A stretch of 64,000 nt of DNA from SB11 sp037968475 (GTDB lineage Bacteria > Bacteroidota > Bacteroidia > UBA8524). The stretch is from the NCBI GenBank assembly GCA_037968475.1, contig JBBKVO010000005.1, positions 1 to 64,000 on the forward strand, written 5' to 3'. Position numbers and translations under genes: made by a program. The notes beneath the pieces were generated by a model. It searched no databases. It was not told the origin of the DNA and saw nothing but the letters and a program-made list of their open reading frames with translations. Each line of letters starts with the position of its first letter. Position 1 is the stretch's first letter. This document shows positions 24,929 to 32,303 of the stretch, piece after piece.

Positions 24929-27034
24929 TCAACTTAGTTCTAAATAAACTATACCACCTTTTACTATTTTTTGCCCCGGAGGTAGTGATTGTTTTCTCAC
25001 TTTTCCGCTGCCTGTAAATCGCACTTTCATGCCACTATTTTCTATAAGAAAAAGGGCATCTTTTAGCCCCATTCCTGTTACATCGGGTATAAGACCGCTA
25101 ATCATTTTGCGCTCTTTCATTTTTAGCGATTCTTCGTCTCTGCGTGAGCTTACCCATTGGTTTTCATCTGCTTCAAGCTCTTCGTGTGATGATATACCCA
25201 GTGCATTCAGTACTTTTTGCAAGTCGTTTTTTTGTGCCACTTTGGGTGTAGGTAGCGAGTTGTCTGTTTCTATATTGCGGTGGTCAATATCTAAGTGTAG
25301 TTCTAGTTTGCTGGCGTATACTTTATCAGCTATTTCTTTAAATACGGGACCAGATACCAAGCTACCGTAGTATATGCCGTTTGATGCTCCGTTTATTGAT
25401 ACTATGCAGGTATACTGTGGGTCGTTGGCAGGAAAATAGCCTGCAAACGATGATTTATAATATTTGCGATAACCGTGTTTAGCATCGGCCATTTGGGCTG
25501 TACCTGTTTTGCCTGCTACGGTATAGTTGTCGTTTTTTAGGTTGGTAGCAGTGCCTCTTAGCACTACGCCTTCCATAGCCTGTTTTACTTTTTTTAGAGT
25601 ACTTTTTGAGCAGATGCTTTTGTTTAGCACTTGTGTTTCAAAGCGTTCAACCAGTTTTCCAACGTTGCGTACTTCGCGCACAAATACGGGTTTCACCATT
25701 TTGCCGTTGTTGGCTACTGCATTGTATAGCGCTAACATTTGCAGGGGCGTTACGACACTCTCGTAACCTATCGACATCCAAGGAAGGGTGGTGCCTGACC
25801 AATCTTTGTCGTCCGGATTTTTAATACGGGGTTTACCCTCACCAAATATTTGCAGGCCAAGGGGTTTATCTATACCTAGTTTGGTTATTTGCTCAACAAA
25901 TTTTTCGGGCTCTTTGGCAAAGTGTTGAAAGACCAGTTTTGATATGCCTACGTTTGACGATTTCTCGAACGATTGTTGCAAGGTAAGCTTTTGGTAGGGG
26001 CTATGCTCTGAGTCTTTCATGGTGCTGTTGTAAAACATGGTTACACCGTGTTCTATATCTACACTGTCTTCCAACTCGGCCATACCGCTTTCTAAAAGAG
26101 CAATTAGCGATGCCAGTTTGAATGTTGAGCCGGGCTCGGCACTTTCGCCCACGCCGTAGTTGTATACTTCCTCATATCTTCCTTCACCTCGTCTAGTAAG
26201 GTTGGCTATGGCTTTTATATGGCCTGTTTTTACCTCCATTAGTATGGCGCAGCCGCTTTCGGCATTGTTTTTCACTAAAGCCTCCATTAGGGCATCTTCG
26301 GCCACGTCTTGTATGTTTATATCTATGGTGGTATAAATGTCTTTGCCGTTTTCAGGCTCTATCTCGTTGTCATAATTAACTGGAATAAAATCACCGTTCG
26401 ATACTTTTTGCATTAGCCTTCTGCCGCTAACGCCTGATAGTATATCGTTATATGCGCCTTCTAAACCTACTGGGGCTATTCCTTCTCTGCTATATCCAAT
26501 GGTACGTTCGGCTAATATTTGAAAGGGTTTTTGCCTGCGCTCTTGCTCCATTATTATGCAACCCCCCTTGTATTTACCCAAGCGGAATAAAGGCCAATGT
26601 TTCATCACCTTCATTTGGTTGTACGATACTTTACGTTTCACTAAAAAATAGCGTTTACCATCAGCACGAGCTCGTTTTAGATCTCGTAGATATTGCGCTT
26701 TGCTAGCATCGCCAAAGGTTTTTGAAAGCAGAAAGGCTAATGAGTCTATTCCTTGTGTAAATACAGCGGGGGTAAGGCCATCGGCCTTCATGTCCATTCG
26801 TATATCGTATACGGGTACTGATGTGGCTAAAAGGCTGCCGTCTTCGGCATATATATTACCGCGTGTAGCTTGTATAGTTTCGTATGATGTGCCTAAATCT
26901 TTGGCCAGTTGTCTCCATTTATCCCCTTCAACAAATTGTATGCGAAAAGCATATACCCCTATCATCACCCCAAAAACTGCGGTTAAAAAAAATGCAAGGT
27001 ATACTCGCCACAAGATGTCGCGCCTAACGTTCAT
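24929..27034 (-). CDS. ftsI: Septal transpeptidase FtsI (PBP3 type) with PASTA domain
   Basis: A 701-residue class B penicillin-binding protein. It has a membrane anchor (residues about 8-30, WRVYLAFFLTAVFGVMIG), a pedestal domain and a transpeptidase domain with STFK (about 302), SSN (about 359) and KTGT (about 504). A single PASTA domain (IPDVTGMGLKDALFLIENSG) ends the protein, as in many Bacteroidota. It cross-links septal peptidoglycan with FtsW. Its start overlaps the end of the ftsL-like gene by 11 bases. Confidence 0.95.
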   Translation of the reverse strand: MNVRRDILWRVYLAFFLTAVFGVMIGVYAFRIQFVEGDKWRQLAKDLGTSYETIQATRGNIYAEDGSLLATSVPVYDIRMDMKADGLTPAVFTQGIDSLAFLLSKTFGDASKAQYLRDLKRARADGKRYFLVKRKVSYNQMKVMKHWPLFRLGKYKGGCIIMEQERRQKPFQILAERTIGYSREGIAPVGLEGAYNDILSGVSGRRLMQKVSNGDFIPVNYDNEIEPENGKDIYTTIDINIQDVAEDALMEALVKNNAESGCAILMEVKTGHIKAIANLTRRGEGRYEEVYNYGVGESAEPGSTFKLASLIALLESGMAELEDSVDIEHGVTMFYNSTMKDSEHSPYQKLTLQQSFEKSSNVGISKLVFQHFAKEPEKFVEQITKLGIDKPLGLQIFGEGKPRIKNPDDKDWSGTTLPWMSIGYESVVTPLQMLALYNAVANNGKMVKPVFVREVRNVGKLVERFETQVLNKSICSKSTLKKVKQAMEGVVLRGTATNLKNDNYTVAGKTGTAQMADAKHGYRKYYKSSFAGYFPANDPQYTCIVSINGASNGIYYGSLVSGPVFKEIADKVYASKLELHLDIDHRNIETDNSLPTPKVAQKNDLQKVLNALGISSHEELEADENQWVSSRRDEESLKMKERKMISGLIPDVTGMGLKDALFLIENSGMKVRFTGSGKVRKQSLPPGQKIVKGGIVYLELS

Positions 27035-27425
27035 CTTTTTTGTTATAGGTTATTTTAAAAGGAGGGGTGCGCAGTTCTTTTAGTTCTGTGCCCTCTGCCT
27101 CTAGTCTTTTACTTACTTGTGATTGTTTTGACTGAAACATCAACTCTGATTTTATGGTGATGTATTCAGCCCTTAATTCTTTTATCTCGTCTTTTACGTC
27201 GTCGGTTCTGCGTACCACACGCTGTGCGTAGTGGGCATTGTATATATAAATTAGTCCTAAGCCTGCTATAAAGAAAAACAGGGGGAATAGCTTGCGCAGG
27301 TTCTCCTTATCCATAAAGAAGGTGTACTCTGAAGCATTAAGGAATTTTGAATGCTTTTTAGCTTTCTTTTCCTCTTGTTGCTCCACAGTTTCTTCATGTG
27401 GTTTTTCTTTTACTTGGTTGTCCAT
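27024..27425 (-). CDS. ftsL: FtsL-like division protein
   Basis: A 133-residue bitopic protein with a charged cytosolic N-terminus (residues 1-47), one membrane segment (LFPLFFFIAGLGLIYIYNA) and a heptad-rich coiled coil (DDVKDEIKELRAEYITIKSEL). This architecture and the position between rsmH and ftsI identify it as FtsL, although sequence is not conserved. It should form the FtsQLB complex. Confidence 0.8.
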   Translation of the reverse strand: MDNQVKEKPHEETVEQQEEKKAKKHSKFLNASEYTFFMDKENLRKLFPLFFFIAGLGLIYIYNAHYAQRVVRRTDDVKDEIKELRAEYITIKSELMFQSKQSQVSKRLEAEGTELKELRTPPFKITYNKKDER

Positions 27426-27502
27426 TTTATACTGCTTTTAGCCGTTGGCTATTGGCTTTTTTGTTTTATTCTTTTTCTCCACTCTTCTACGTTCTTCACA
27501 CC

Positions 27503-27633
27503 CTTCGACTTCGTTCAGGATGACAGCCGCACTATCCATTCATCATTGAACCATTTATCATTGAACATTTATCAATTCAGTAACCTCCCCTAGCCCCCTC
27601 CTTAATCCTTGCACAATCCCCTGCAAGGAGGGG
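27503..27633. repeat. Short repeats in the rsmH-ftsL spacer
   Basis: CCCTTCGACTTCGTTCAGGA followed by TGACAGCCGCAC (27503-27535) is the short dispersed repeat. The CCCCTCCTT (27595-27603) and AAGGAGGGG (27625-27633) arms form the second copy of the hairpin at 11646-11680. Confidence 0.55.
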
Positions 27634-27645
27634 AACCGTCGCACC

Positions 27646-28548
27646 TTATAACTTTTCGGCTATACGCAGTTTTGCGCTTCGGGCACGTGGGTTGCGGGCT
27701 AGTTCTTCGTCATTTGCTATTATGGCTTTGGTAACTACTGCTTTAAATGGGCTGTGGCTATTGCCATATATATCTTTCTCTTGCTTTCCTTCTATGTTTC
27801 CTGTTTTAATAAAGTTCTTTACCATTCTATCTTCTAGCGAGTGGTAAGACATTACTACTAATCTGCCGCCTTTGCCCAATACTTCTGCACTTTGGTTTAG
27901 CAAATGCTCTAACACCTCTAACTCTTGGTTTACTTCAATGCGTAAGGCCTGAAATATTTTTGAGAGGTATTTGTTCTCTGCATCCCTAGGCAGGCTTTTC
28001 ACTACGGCTTCTTTCAGTTGTCCTGTGGTTTTTATAGCCTGTATTTGGCGGGCGTTTATTATGTTTTTAGTTACCTTGTAGGCATTGTCCAACTCGCCGT
28101 AGTTTTTCAATACCTGCATCAGCTTCCGCTCGTCGTACCCATTCACAATGTCAGCAGCAGTTTGGGTAGCATTCTGATCCATGCGCATATCCAAAGCGGC
28201 ATCCCAGCGGTGGGCAAAGCCTTTTTCAGGCTCATCTATCTGGTATGATGATATTCCCAAATCGGCCAAAAGGCCATCAGCGGGAAGCGCATCATGGTAT
28301 TTCAAAAAATTTTTCAGGTAGCGGAAATTGTGGTTCACCAAAATCAACCGCTCATCCTCTACCTTATTATTTATCGCATCAGCATCTTGGTCAAAAGCCA
28401 CCAATTTGCCTTTACTGCCTAGTTTGTTTAATATTTCGCGGCTGTGTCCACCGCCGCCGTAGGTTACATCTACATATACCCCGTTGGGCTTTATATTAAG
28501 TGCCTCTATGCACTCACTAAGCATCACGGGAACGTGATACTCACTCAT
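27646..28548 (-). CDS. rsmH: 16S rRNA m4C1402 methyltransferase
   Basis: A 300-residue SAM-dependent methyltransferase (MraW/RsmH). It begins YHVPVMLSECIEAL; VDVTYGGGGHSREIL is the SAM motif; ADLGISSYQIDEPEKGFAHR is the family signature, and MSYHSLEDRMVKNF lies near residue 235. Second gene of the cluster, overlapping mraZ by eight bases. Confidence 0.97.
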   Translation of the reverse strand: MSEYHVPVMLSECIEALNIKPNGVYVDVTYGGGGHSREILNKLGSKGKLVAFDQDADAINNKVEDERLILVNHNFRYLKNFLKYHDALPADGLLADLGISSYQIDEPEKGFAHRWDAALDMRMDQNATQTAADIVNGYDERKLMQVLKNYGELDNAYKVTKNIINARQIQAIKTTGQLKEAVVKSLPRDAENKYLSKIFQALRIEVNQELEVLEHLLNQSAEVLGKGGRLVVMSYHSLEDRMVKNFIKTGNIEGKQEKDIYGNSHSPFKAVVTKAIIANDEELARNPRARSAKLRIAEKL

Positions 28549-29014
28549 CTGTCCCCCCTTTTTTGTCAGTCAGTTTGCCCATTACCTCTTCAGCCAGTTC
28601 TGAAAAATCGTCGGAGCTCATATCAAACATCTCTGCATGGTTTTTGGCCGACCATATTTCTATTTTGTTTTCGTAAGCATACAACACCAGTTCGTTTTCC
28701 AACTCTGCGTATTCCTGCAATTTTTTAGGTATCAGTACCCTTGATGCAGTGTCTATTTGCACCTCTGTAGCACCATTATTAAACAGGCGTATAAACATCC
28801 TGTCTTTTTTATTAAATGAGTTTAAGCCTTGCAGCTTATCGGTTTCGTTTTGCCAATCGGTTTTGGTGTAAAGGGTAAGACATTTATCAAATCCACGGTT
28901 TACTACTAACCTATCGCCAGCCTCATCGGGAATTTGTTTGCGCAGGTGGGCAGGAAGCATAACTCTCCCCTTTCCATCCATTTTGCATTCATATTCTCCT
29001 ATAAATTTGGGCAT
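28541..29014 (-). CDS. mraZ: MraZ, DNA-binding regulator of the dcw cluster
   Basis: A 157-residue protein with two SpoVT-AbrB-like halves (GEYECKMDGKGRVMLPAHLR near the start; ASRVLIPKKLQEYAELENEL in the middle). MraZ binds repeats upstream of its own operon. It is the first gene of the dcw cluster, whose promoter must lie in 29015-29267. I could not identify a clear run of direct repeats there; a GC-richer hairpin (CCCTTG..CAAGGG) lies at about 29115-29135. Confidence 0.95.
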   Translation of the reverse strand: MPKFIGEYECKMDGKGRVMLPAHLRKQIPDEAGDRLVVNRGFDKCLTLYTKTDWQNETDKLQGLNSFNKKDRMFIRLFNNGATEVQIDTASRVLIPKKLQEYAELENELVLYAYENKIEIWSAKNHAEMFDMSSDDFSELAEEVMGKLTDKKGGTDE

Positions 29015-29234
29015 AGTTCAGCGATAATAAAGGCTTCTTCAAAACTAGGGAATAAACCGACACAAAACCCCATATCTTCCCACTTTTCTACACCAAATTT
29101 TTTCCACAAGGCAAAGCCCTTGCAGCACAAGGGTTTTGTGGTGGTGGAGATTTTGAATGAGATCTTAAGTTTTTGGCTTTTTTATTTTCGATTTTGACTT
29201 AACGGAGTGTTAAAGTCTTTTAGAAAAAACGCTG

Positions 29235-29242
29235 TATTTTTG
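29235..29242 (+). promoter_or_regulatory. -7 promoter element TATTTTTG
   Basis: An exact TAnnTTTG match, 26 bases before the ATG at 29268. The -33 element is not clear. Confidence 0.5.
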
Positions 29243-29267
29243 CACGGCTTTTGCTTAAAAAAACACT

Positions 29268-29732
29268 ATGCATAAATTAGTCCTACTGCTTCTAGTCCCT
29301 TTTTTGTTTTCGGCTTGTAAAAAATCAGAAAGTCCTGACCCAAACGACCCTGCTCGAAACGGTGAACATTTTCCGGGTGCTAAAGCATCGGTTTTGATAT
29401 CAAAACAATGGAAATTGACGGATAAAAAAGTAGTGTATGATAATGGCTTGCCTACTGAAGATTTTAGCAATGTGCCCGATTGTACTAAAGACAATTTGAT
29501 AAGTTTTGCTCAAAACAAAAAGTATACTATTGATGAGGCGGTTGATGTGTGCCCAGGAAACAACCAAACTACTACGTTGGATTGGACAACTGCCAACGAG
29601 GAGCAAACGGTGGTGATAAATAATAAAAATTGGAGTTTAATATCGGTTAGCAACACCACTATGGTGTTACAATATATCAACTCTAGCCAGTCGCTTACGG
29701 TTACAACTACGGAAACGTATACAGCACAATAG
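29268..29732 (+). CDS. Small lipoprotein, lipocalin-like
   Basis: A 154-residue predicted lipoprotein (MHKLVLLLLVPFLFSAC, lipobox FSAC at residue 17). After a short linker the body has the W-K-L start and the conserved cysteine pair region (WKLTDKKVVYDNG, DCTKDNLISFAQNKKYTID) of Bacteroidota lipocalin-like domains, followed by beta-strand-rich sequence. No ligand can be inferred. It is divergent from mraZ and stands alone. Confidence 0.65.
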   Translation: MHKLVLLLLVPFLFSACKKSESPDPNDPARNGEHFPGAKASVLISKQWKLTDKKVVYDNGLPTEDFSNVPDCTKDNLISFAQNKKYTIDEAVDVCPGNNQTTTLDWTTANEEQTVVINNKNWSLISVSNTTMVLQYINSSQSLTVTTTETYTAQ

Positions 29733-29765
29733 CGCGACTAGTAATAAAGATTTTCTATTTAACAT

Positions 29766-29881
29766 GAGTTTGGGATAAGAGAAAGTCCAAACCCTTATGG
29801 GTAGGGGTGCGTAGACTGTCATCCTGATCCCGAATGCTTTCGGGACGAAGGGTGAATGCGCGTTTGGCCTGCCCCGCCATG
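29766..29881 (+). repeat. 116-bp repeat, copy of 6453-6569
   Basis: From GAGTTTGGGATAAGAGAAAG to GCCCCGCCATG this segment matches 6453-6569 with only scattered changes, including the CCCGAA-TGCT-TTCGGG hairpin. The left end TAACATGAGTTTGGGA is the terminal repeat; the right end is missing, replaced by the long hairpin at 29898. Confidence 0.75.
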
Positions 29882-29897
29882 TTTCTGTGTGCTTCCC

Positions 29898-29973
29898 AAA
29901 TTACAGCACAAAGGGGGACTTTAAGTCCCCCTTTGTGCTGTAATTTGGCTAGAATAGGATTTCAAATCCTATT
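29898..29973 (+). repeat. Long ATTACAGC hairpin plus second palindrome
   Basis: Two perfect 24-nt arms (29898-29921 and 29923-29946) flank a single T. Outer arm bases are AAATTACAGC / GCTGTAATTT, inner bases GGGGGACTT / AAGTCCCCC. Next comes AATAGGATTT-C-AAATCCTATT (29953-29973). The hairpin at 41375-41418 shares the ATTACAGC frame and GACTTAAGTC-like centre but has different paired bases between. It may also act as a bidirectional terminator. Confidence 0.7.
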
Positions 29974-30000
29974 ACACGCTCACAATAAATACAATGTGGT

Positions 30001-30420
30001 TTAGCAAAACTCTTTGTAGGCTGCGTCCAAGTGTTGCGCTATCATATCAGCGGTGCGGCCTTCAATGTGGTGGCGTTCTATAAAGTGTACCAATTTGCCA
30101 TCTTTAAATAATGCCATTGCAGGTGATGATGGTGGGTAGGGTATAAAATATTCGCGGGCTTTGTTTACCGCATCAGTTTCCATACCTGCAAAAACAGTGT
30201 ACAAATTGTCAGGTTTTTTATCACTGCTTAGTGATTTTACAACGCCAGGCCTAGCTGTGCCTGCTGCACAGCCACAAACCGAGTTTACTACTACTAATGC
30301 AGTGCCTTGGTTGTTTTCTATTGCTGTTGTTACTTCGTCAGAAGTTAAAAGTTCGGTAAATCCGTTTTCTGTAAGCTCTTTACGCATTGGCGCAACTAGC
30401 ATTTCGGGATATGAAGCCAT
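30001..30420 (-). CDS. BrxA/BrxB family bacilliredoxin
   Basis: A 139-residue thioredoxin-fold protein of the YphP/YqiW (DUF1094) family, with the CGC active-site motif in NSVCGCAAGTARPG (about residue 53) and FAGMETDAVNKAREYF further on. Relatives in Firmicutes remove bacillithiol from proteins; Bacteroidota homologues are common. ATG 30420 (MASYPEMLVAPMRKEL) is the family start; the open frame extends upstream without support. Confidence 0.9.
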   Translation of the reverse strand: MASYPEMLVAPMRKELTENGFTELLTSDEVTTAIENNQGTALVVVNSVCGCAAGTARPGVVKSLSSDKKPDNLYTVFAGMETDAVNKAREYFIPYPPSSPAMALFKDGKLVHFIERHHIEGRTADMIAQHLDAAYKEFC

Positions 30421-30579
30421 ATATTTTTGTTGTTTAAACGTTAAAATTAAAATCGCAAAGTTATTATAATAAACACAAAACTGTGCCAAAGGGTTTTGTG
30501 CAACTTTTGGCAGAATGAAGATATCATTAACAAACATTAGTTTAACCTGTGCATAAACTATAAATAGAGTATTTTGTTG

Positions 30580-30587
30580 TATTTTTG
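30580..30587 (+). promoter_or_regulatory. -7 promoter element TATTTTTG of ahcY
   Basis: An exact TAnnTTTG match, 36 bases before the ahcY ATG. Confidence 0.5.
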
Positions 30588-30622
30588 TAAACTTTAAATT
30601 TCATACATAAATTAAACTTTAA

Positions 30623-31936
30623 ATGACTGCAAAAACCACCCACCTTCCTTACAAGGTAAAAGACATTTCGCTGGCCGAGTGGGGCCGTAAAGAGATTAAT
30701 TTGGCCGAAGCTGAAATGCCCGGACTAATGGCCTTGCGCAAAGAGTATGGCGCACAAAAACCACTAAAAGGAGCACGCATTGCGGGCTGCCTACACATGA
30801 CTATACAAACTGCTGTTTTAATCGAAACTTTGATTGAACTAGGTGCAGATGTTCAATGGTCATCATGTAATATATTTTCTACCCAAGACCAAGCTGCTGC
30901 TGCAATAGCTGCCGCAGGTATACCTGTGTATGCTTGGAAAGGTATGACCGAAGAAGAATACGAATGGTGCATAGAGCAAACATTGCGCTTTGGTGAAAAC
31001 CAAGAGCCTTTGAATATGATTTTGGATGACGGTGGAGACCTTACTAATGTGATTTTGGATAAATATCCAGAAATGGCTGCAGGTGTACGCGGTATTAGCG
31101 AAGAAACTACTACGGGTGTATTACGCCTTAAAGACCGCCAACGTGCGGGTACTTTGCCAATGCCAGCTATTAACGTTAACGATTCTGTTACTAAATCTAA
31201 ATTTGACAACAAATACGGATGTAAAGAGAGTTTAGTTGATGCTATACGCCGTGCTACTGATATAATGATGGCAGGTAAAGTTGCTGTTGTTGCCGGTTAT
31301 GGTGATGTAGGTAAAGGTTCTGCTGCTTCATTAAGCGGTGCAGGTGCTCGTGTTATTGTTACTGAAATAGATCCCATTTGTGCTTTACAAGCTGCAATGG
31401 ATGGCTACGAAGTGAAACCAATGGACGAGGCTATTTTAAAAGCTGGTATTGTTGTAACTGCTACAGGTAATTATAATATTATTAAAGAACGCCACTTTAA
31501 AGCTATGCGTGATAAAACCATAGTATGTAATATCGGTCATTTTGATAATGAGATTGATATGGCTTGGATGAACAAAGCTTACGGTAGCACAAAATATACT
31601 GTGAAACCACAAGTTGATGTTTACAATGTTGATGGCAACGAGATTATTATATTGGCCGAAGGTCGTTTAGTAAACCTAGGTTGTGCTACAGGTCATCCAT
31701 CGTTTGTAATGAGTAACTCTTTCACCAACCAAACATTGGCACAAATAGAGTTGTGGAACAACAACGATAAATACAACAACGAAGTGTATGTATTACCTCG
31801 CCACTTGGACGAAAAAGTTGCATCTCTTCACCTTGCGCACGTAGGTGCTAAACTTGAGGTGTTAGACCCTGAACAAGCTAAATACATTGGTGTACCTGTT
31901 GAAGGTCCATTCAAATCAGAAGCTTACAGATACTAA
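30623..31936 (+). CDS. ahcY: S-adenosylhomocysteine hydrolase
   Basis: A 437-residue NAD-dependent enzyme that splits S-adenosylhomocysteine into adenosine and homocysteine, recycling the product of methyltransferases. GCLHMTIQTAVLIETL lies near residue 56; DDGGDLTN and the NAD-binding loop GYGDVGKGSAASLSG (about 225-240) are intact; the C-terminus ends FKSEAYRY as in the family. Single gene with its own promoter element and terminator. Codons are less AT-biased than in the neighbouring genes, consistent with high expression. Confidence 0.97.
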   Translation: MTAKTTHLPYKVKDISLAEWGRKEINLAEAEMPGLMALRKEYGAQKPLKGARIAGCLHMTIQTAVLIETLIELGADVQWSSCNIFSTQDQAAAAIAAAGIPVYAWKGMTEEEYEWCIEQTLRFGENQEPLNMILDDGGDLTNVILDKYPEMAAGVRGISEETTTGVLRLKDRQRAGTLPMPAINVNDSVTKSKFDNKYGCKESLVDAIRRATDIMMAGKVAVVAGYGDVGKGSAASLSGAGARVIVTEIDPICALQAAMDGYEVKPMDEAILKAGIVVTATGNYNIIKERHFKAMRDKTIVCNIGHFDNEIDMAWMNKAYGSTKYTVKPQVDVYNVDGNEIIILAEGRLVNLGCATGHPSFVMSNSFTNQTLAQIELWNNNDKYNNEVYVLPRHLDEKVASLHLAHVGAKLEVLDPEQAKYIGVPVEGPFKSEAYRY

Positions 31937-31958
31937 TCGGTATCTTAAATTATATTAC

Positions 31959-31988
31959 AGCCCGCTTTTTTCAAAGCGGGCTTTTTTT
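31959..31988 (+). terminator. Terminator of ahcY
   Basis: AGCCCGCTTT pairs with AAAGCGGGCT around TTTC, followed by T7. It begins 22 bases after the stop codon. Confidence 0.85.
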
Positions 31989-32059
31989 GTTTTGTGCCAA
32001 TATGGTTTGATGACCTTATGCGTAAAAATAGTAGTAGTGAGGCGCGCGTACTTAATGTC

Positions 32060-32250
32060 GTAGCAGGTTGAAACCTACCGCTATTTAGACCCTACGGGGA
32101 GTGCCTTTAGGTATGAATAGTATTGGTTTTCAAACCGATGAAGCGGATAAACGTAAATCACAAACGAGTGGATGCTGGCACCAGCTTTTACTTGATAAAA
32201 TAACAGTATTGAAACACAAAAAATGTCTGTGTGCTTAACTCAAGTGCGTT
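32060..32250 (+). repeat. Triple-hairpin module copy 3 joined to module C tail
   Basis: GTAGCAGGTTGAAACCTACC is followed by decayed CCTACGG..CCTTTAGG and ATTGGTTTTCAAACCGAT. Then comes a single decayed module C hairpin (GAGTGGATGC, about 32166) and a tail (32177-32250) matching about 335-402. No gene is visible in 31937-32303. Confidence 0.65.
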
Positions 32251-32303
32251 TTATTTACGACGAGGCATATTTGTTTAGAAGAGGGAAGGAGAGGTATGTG
32301 CCC

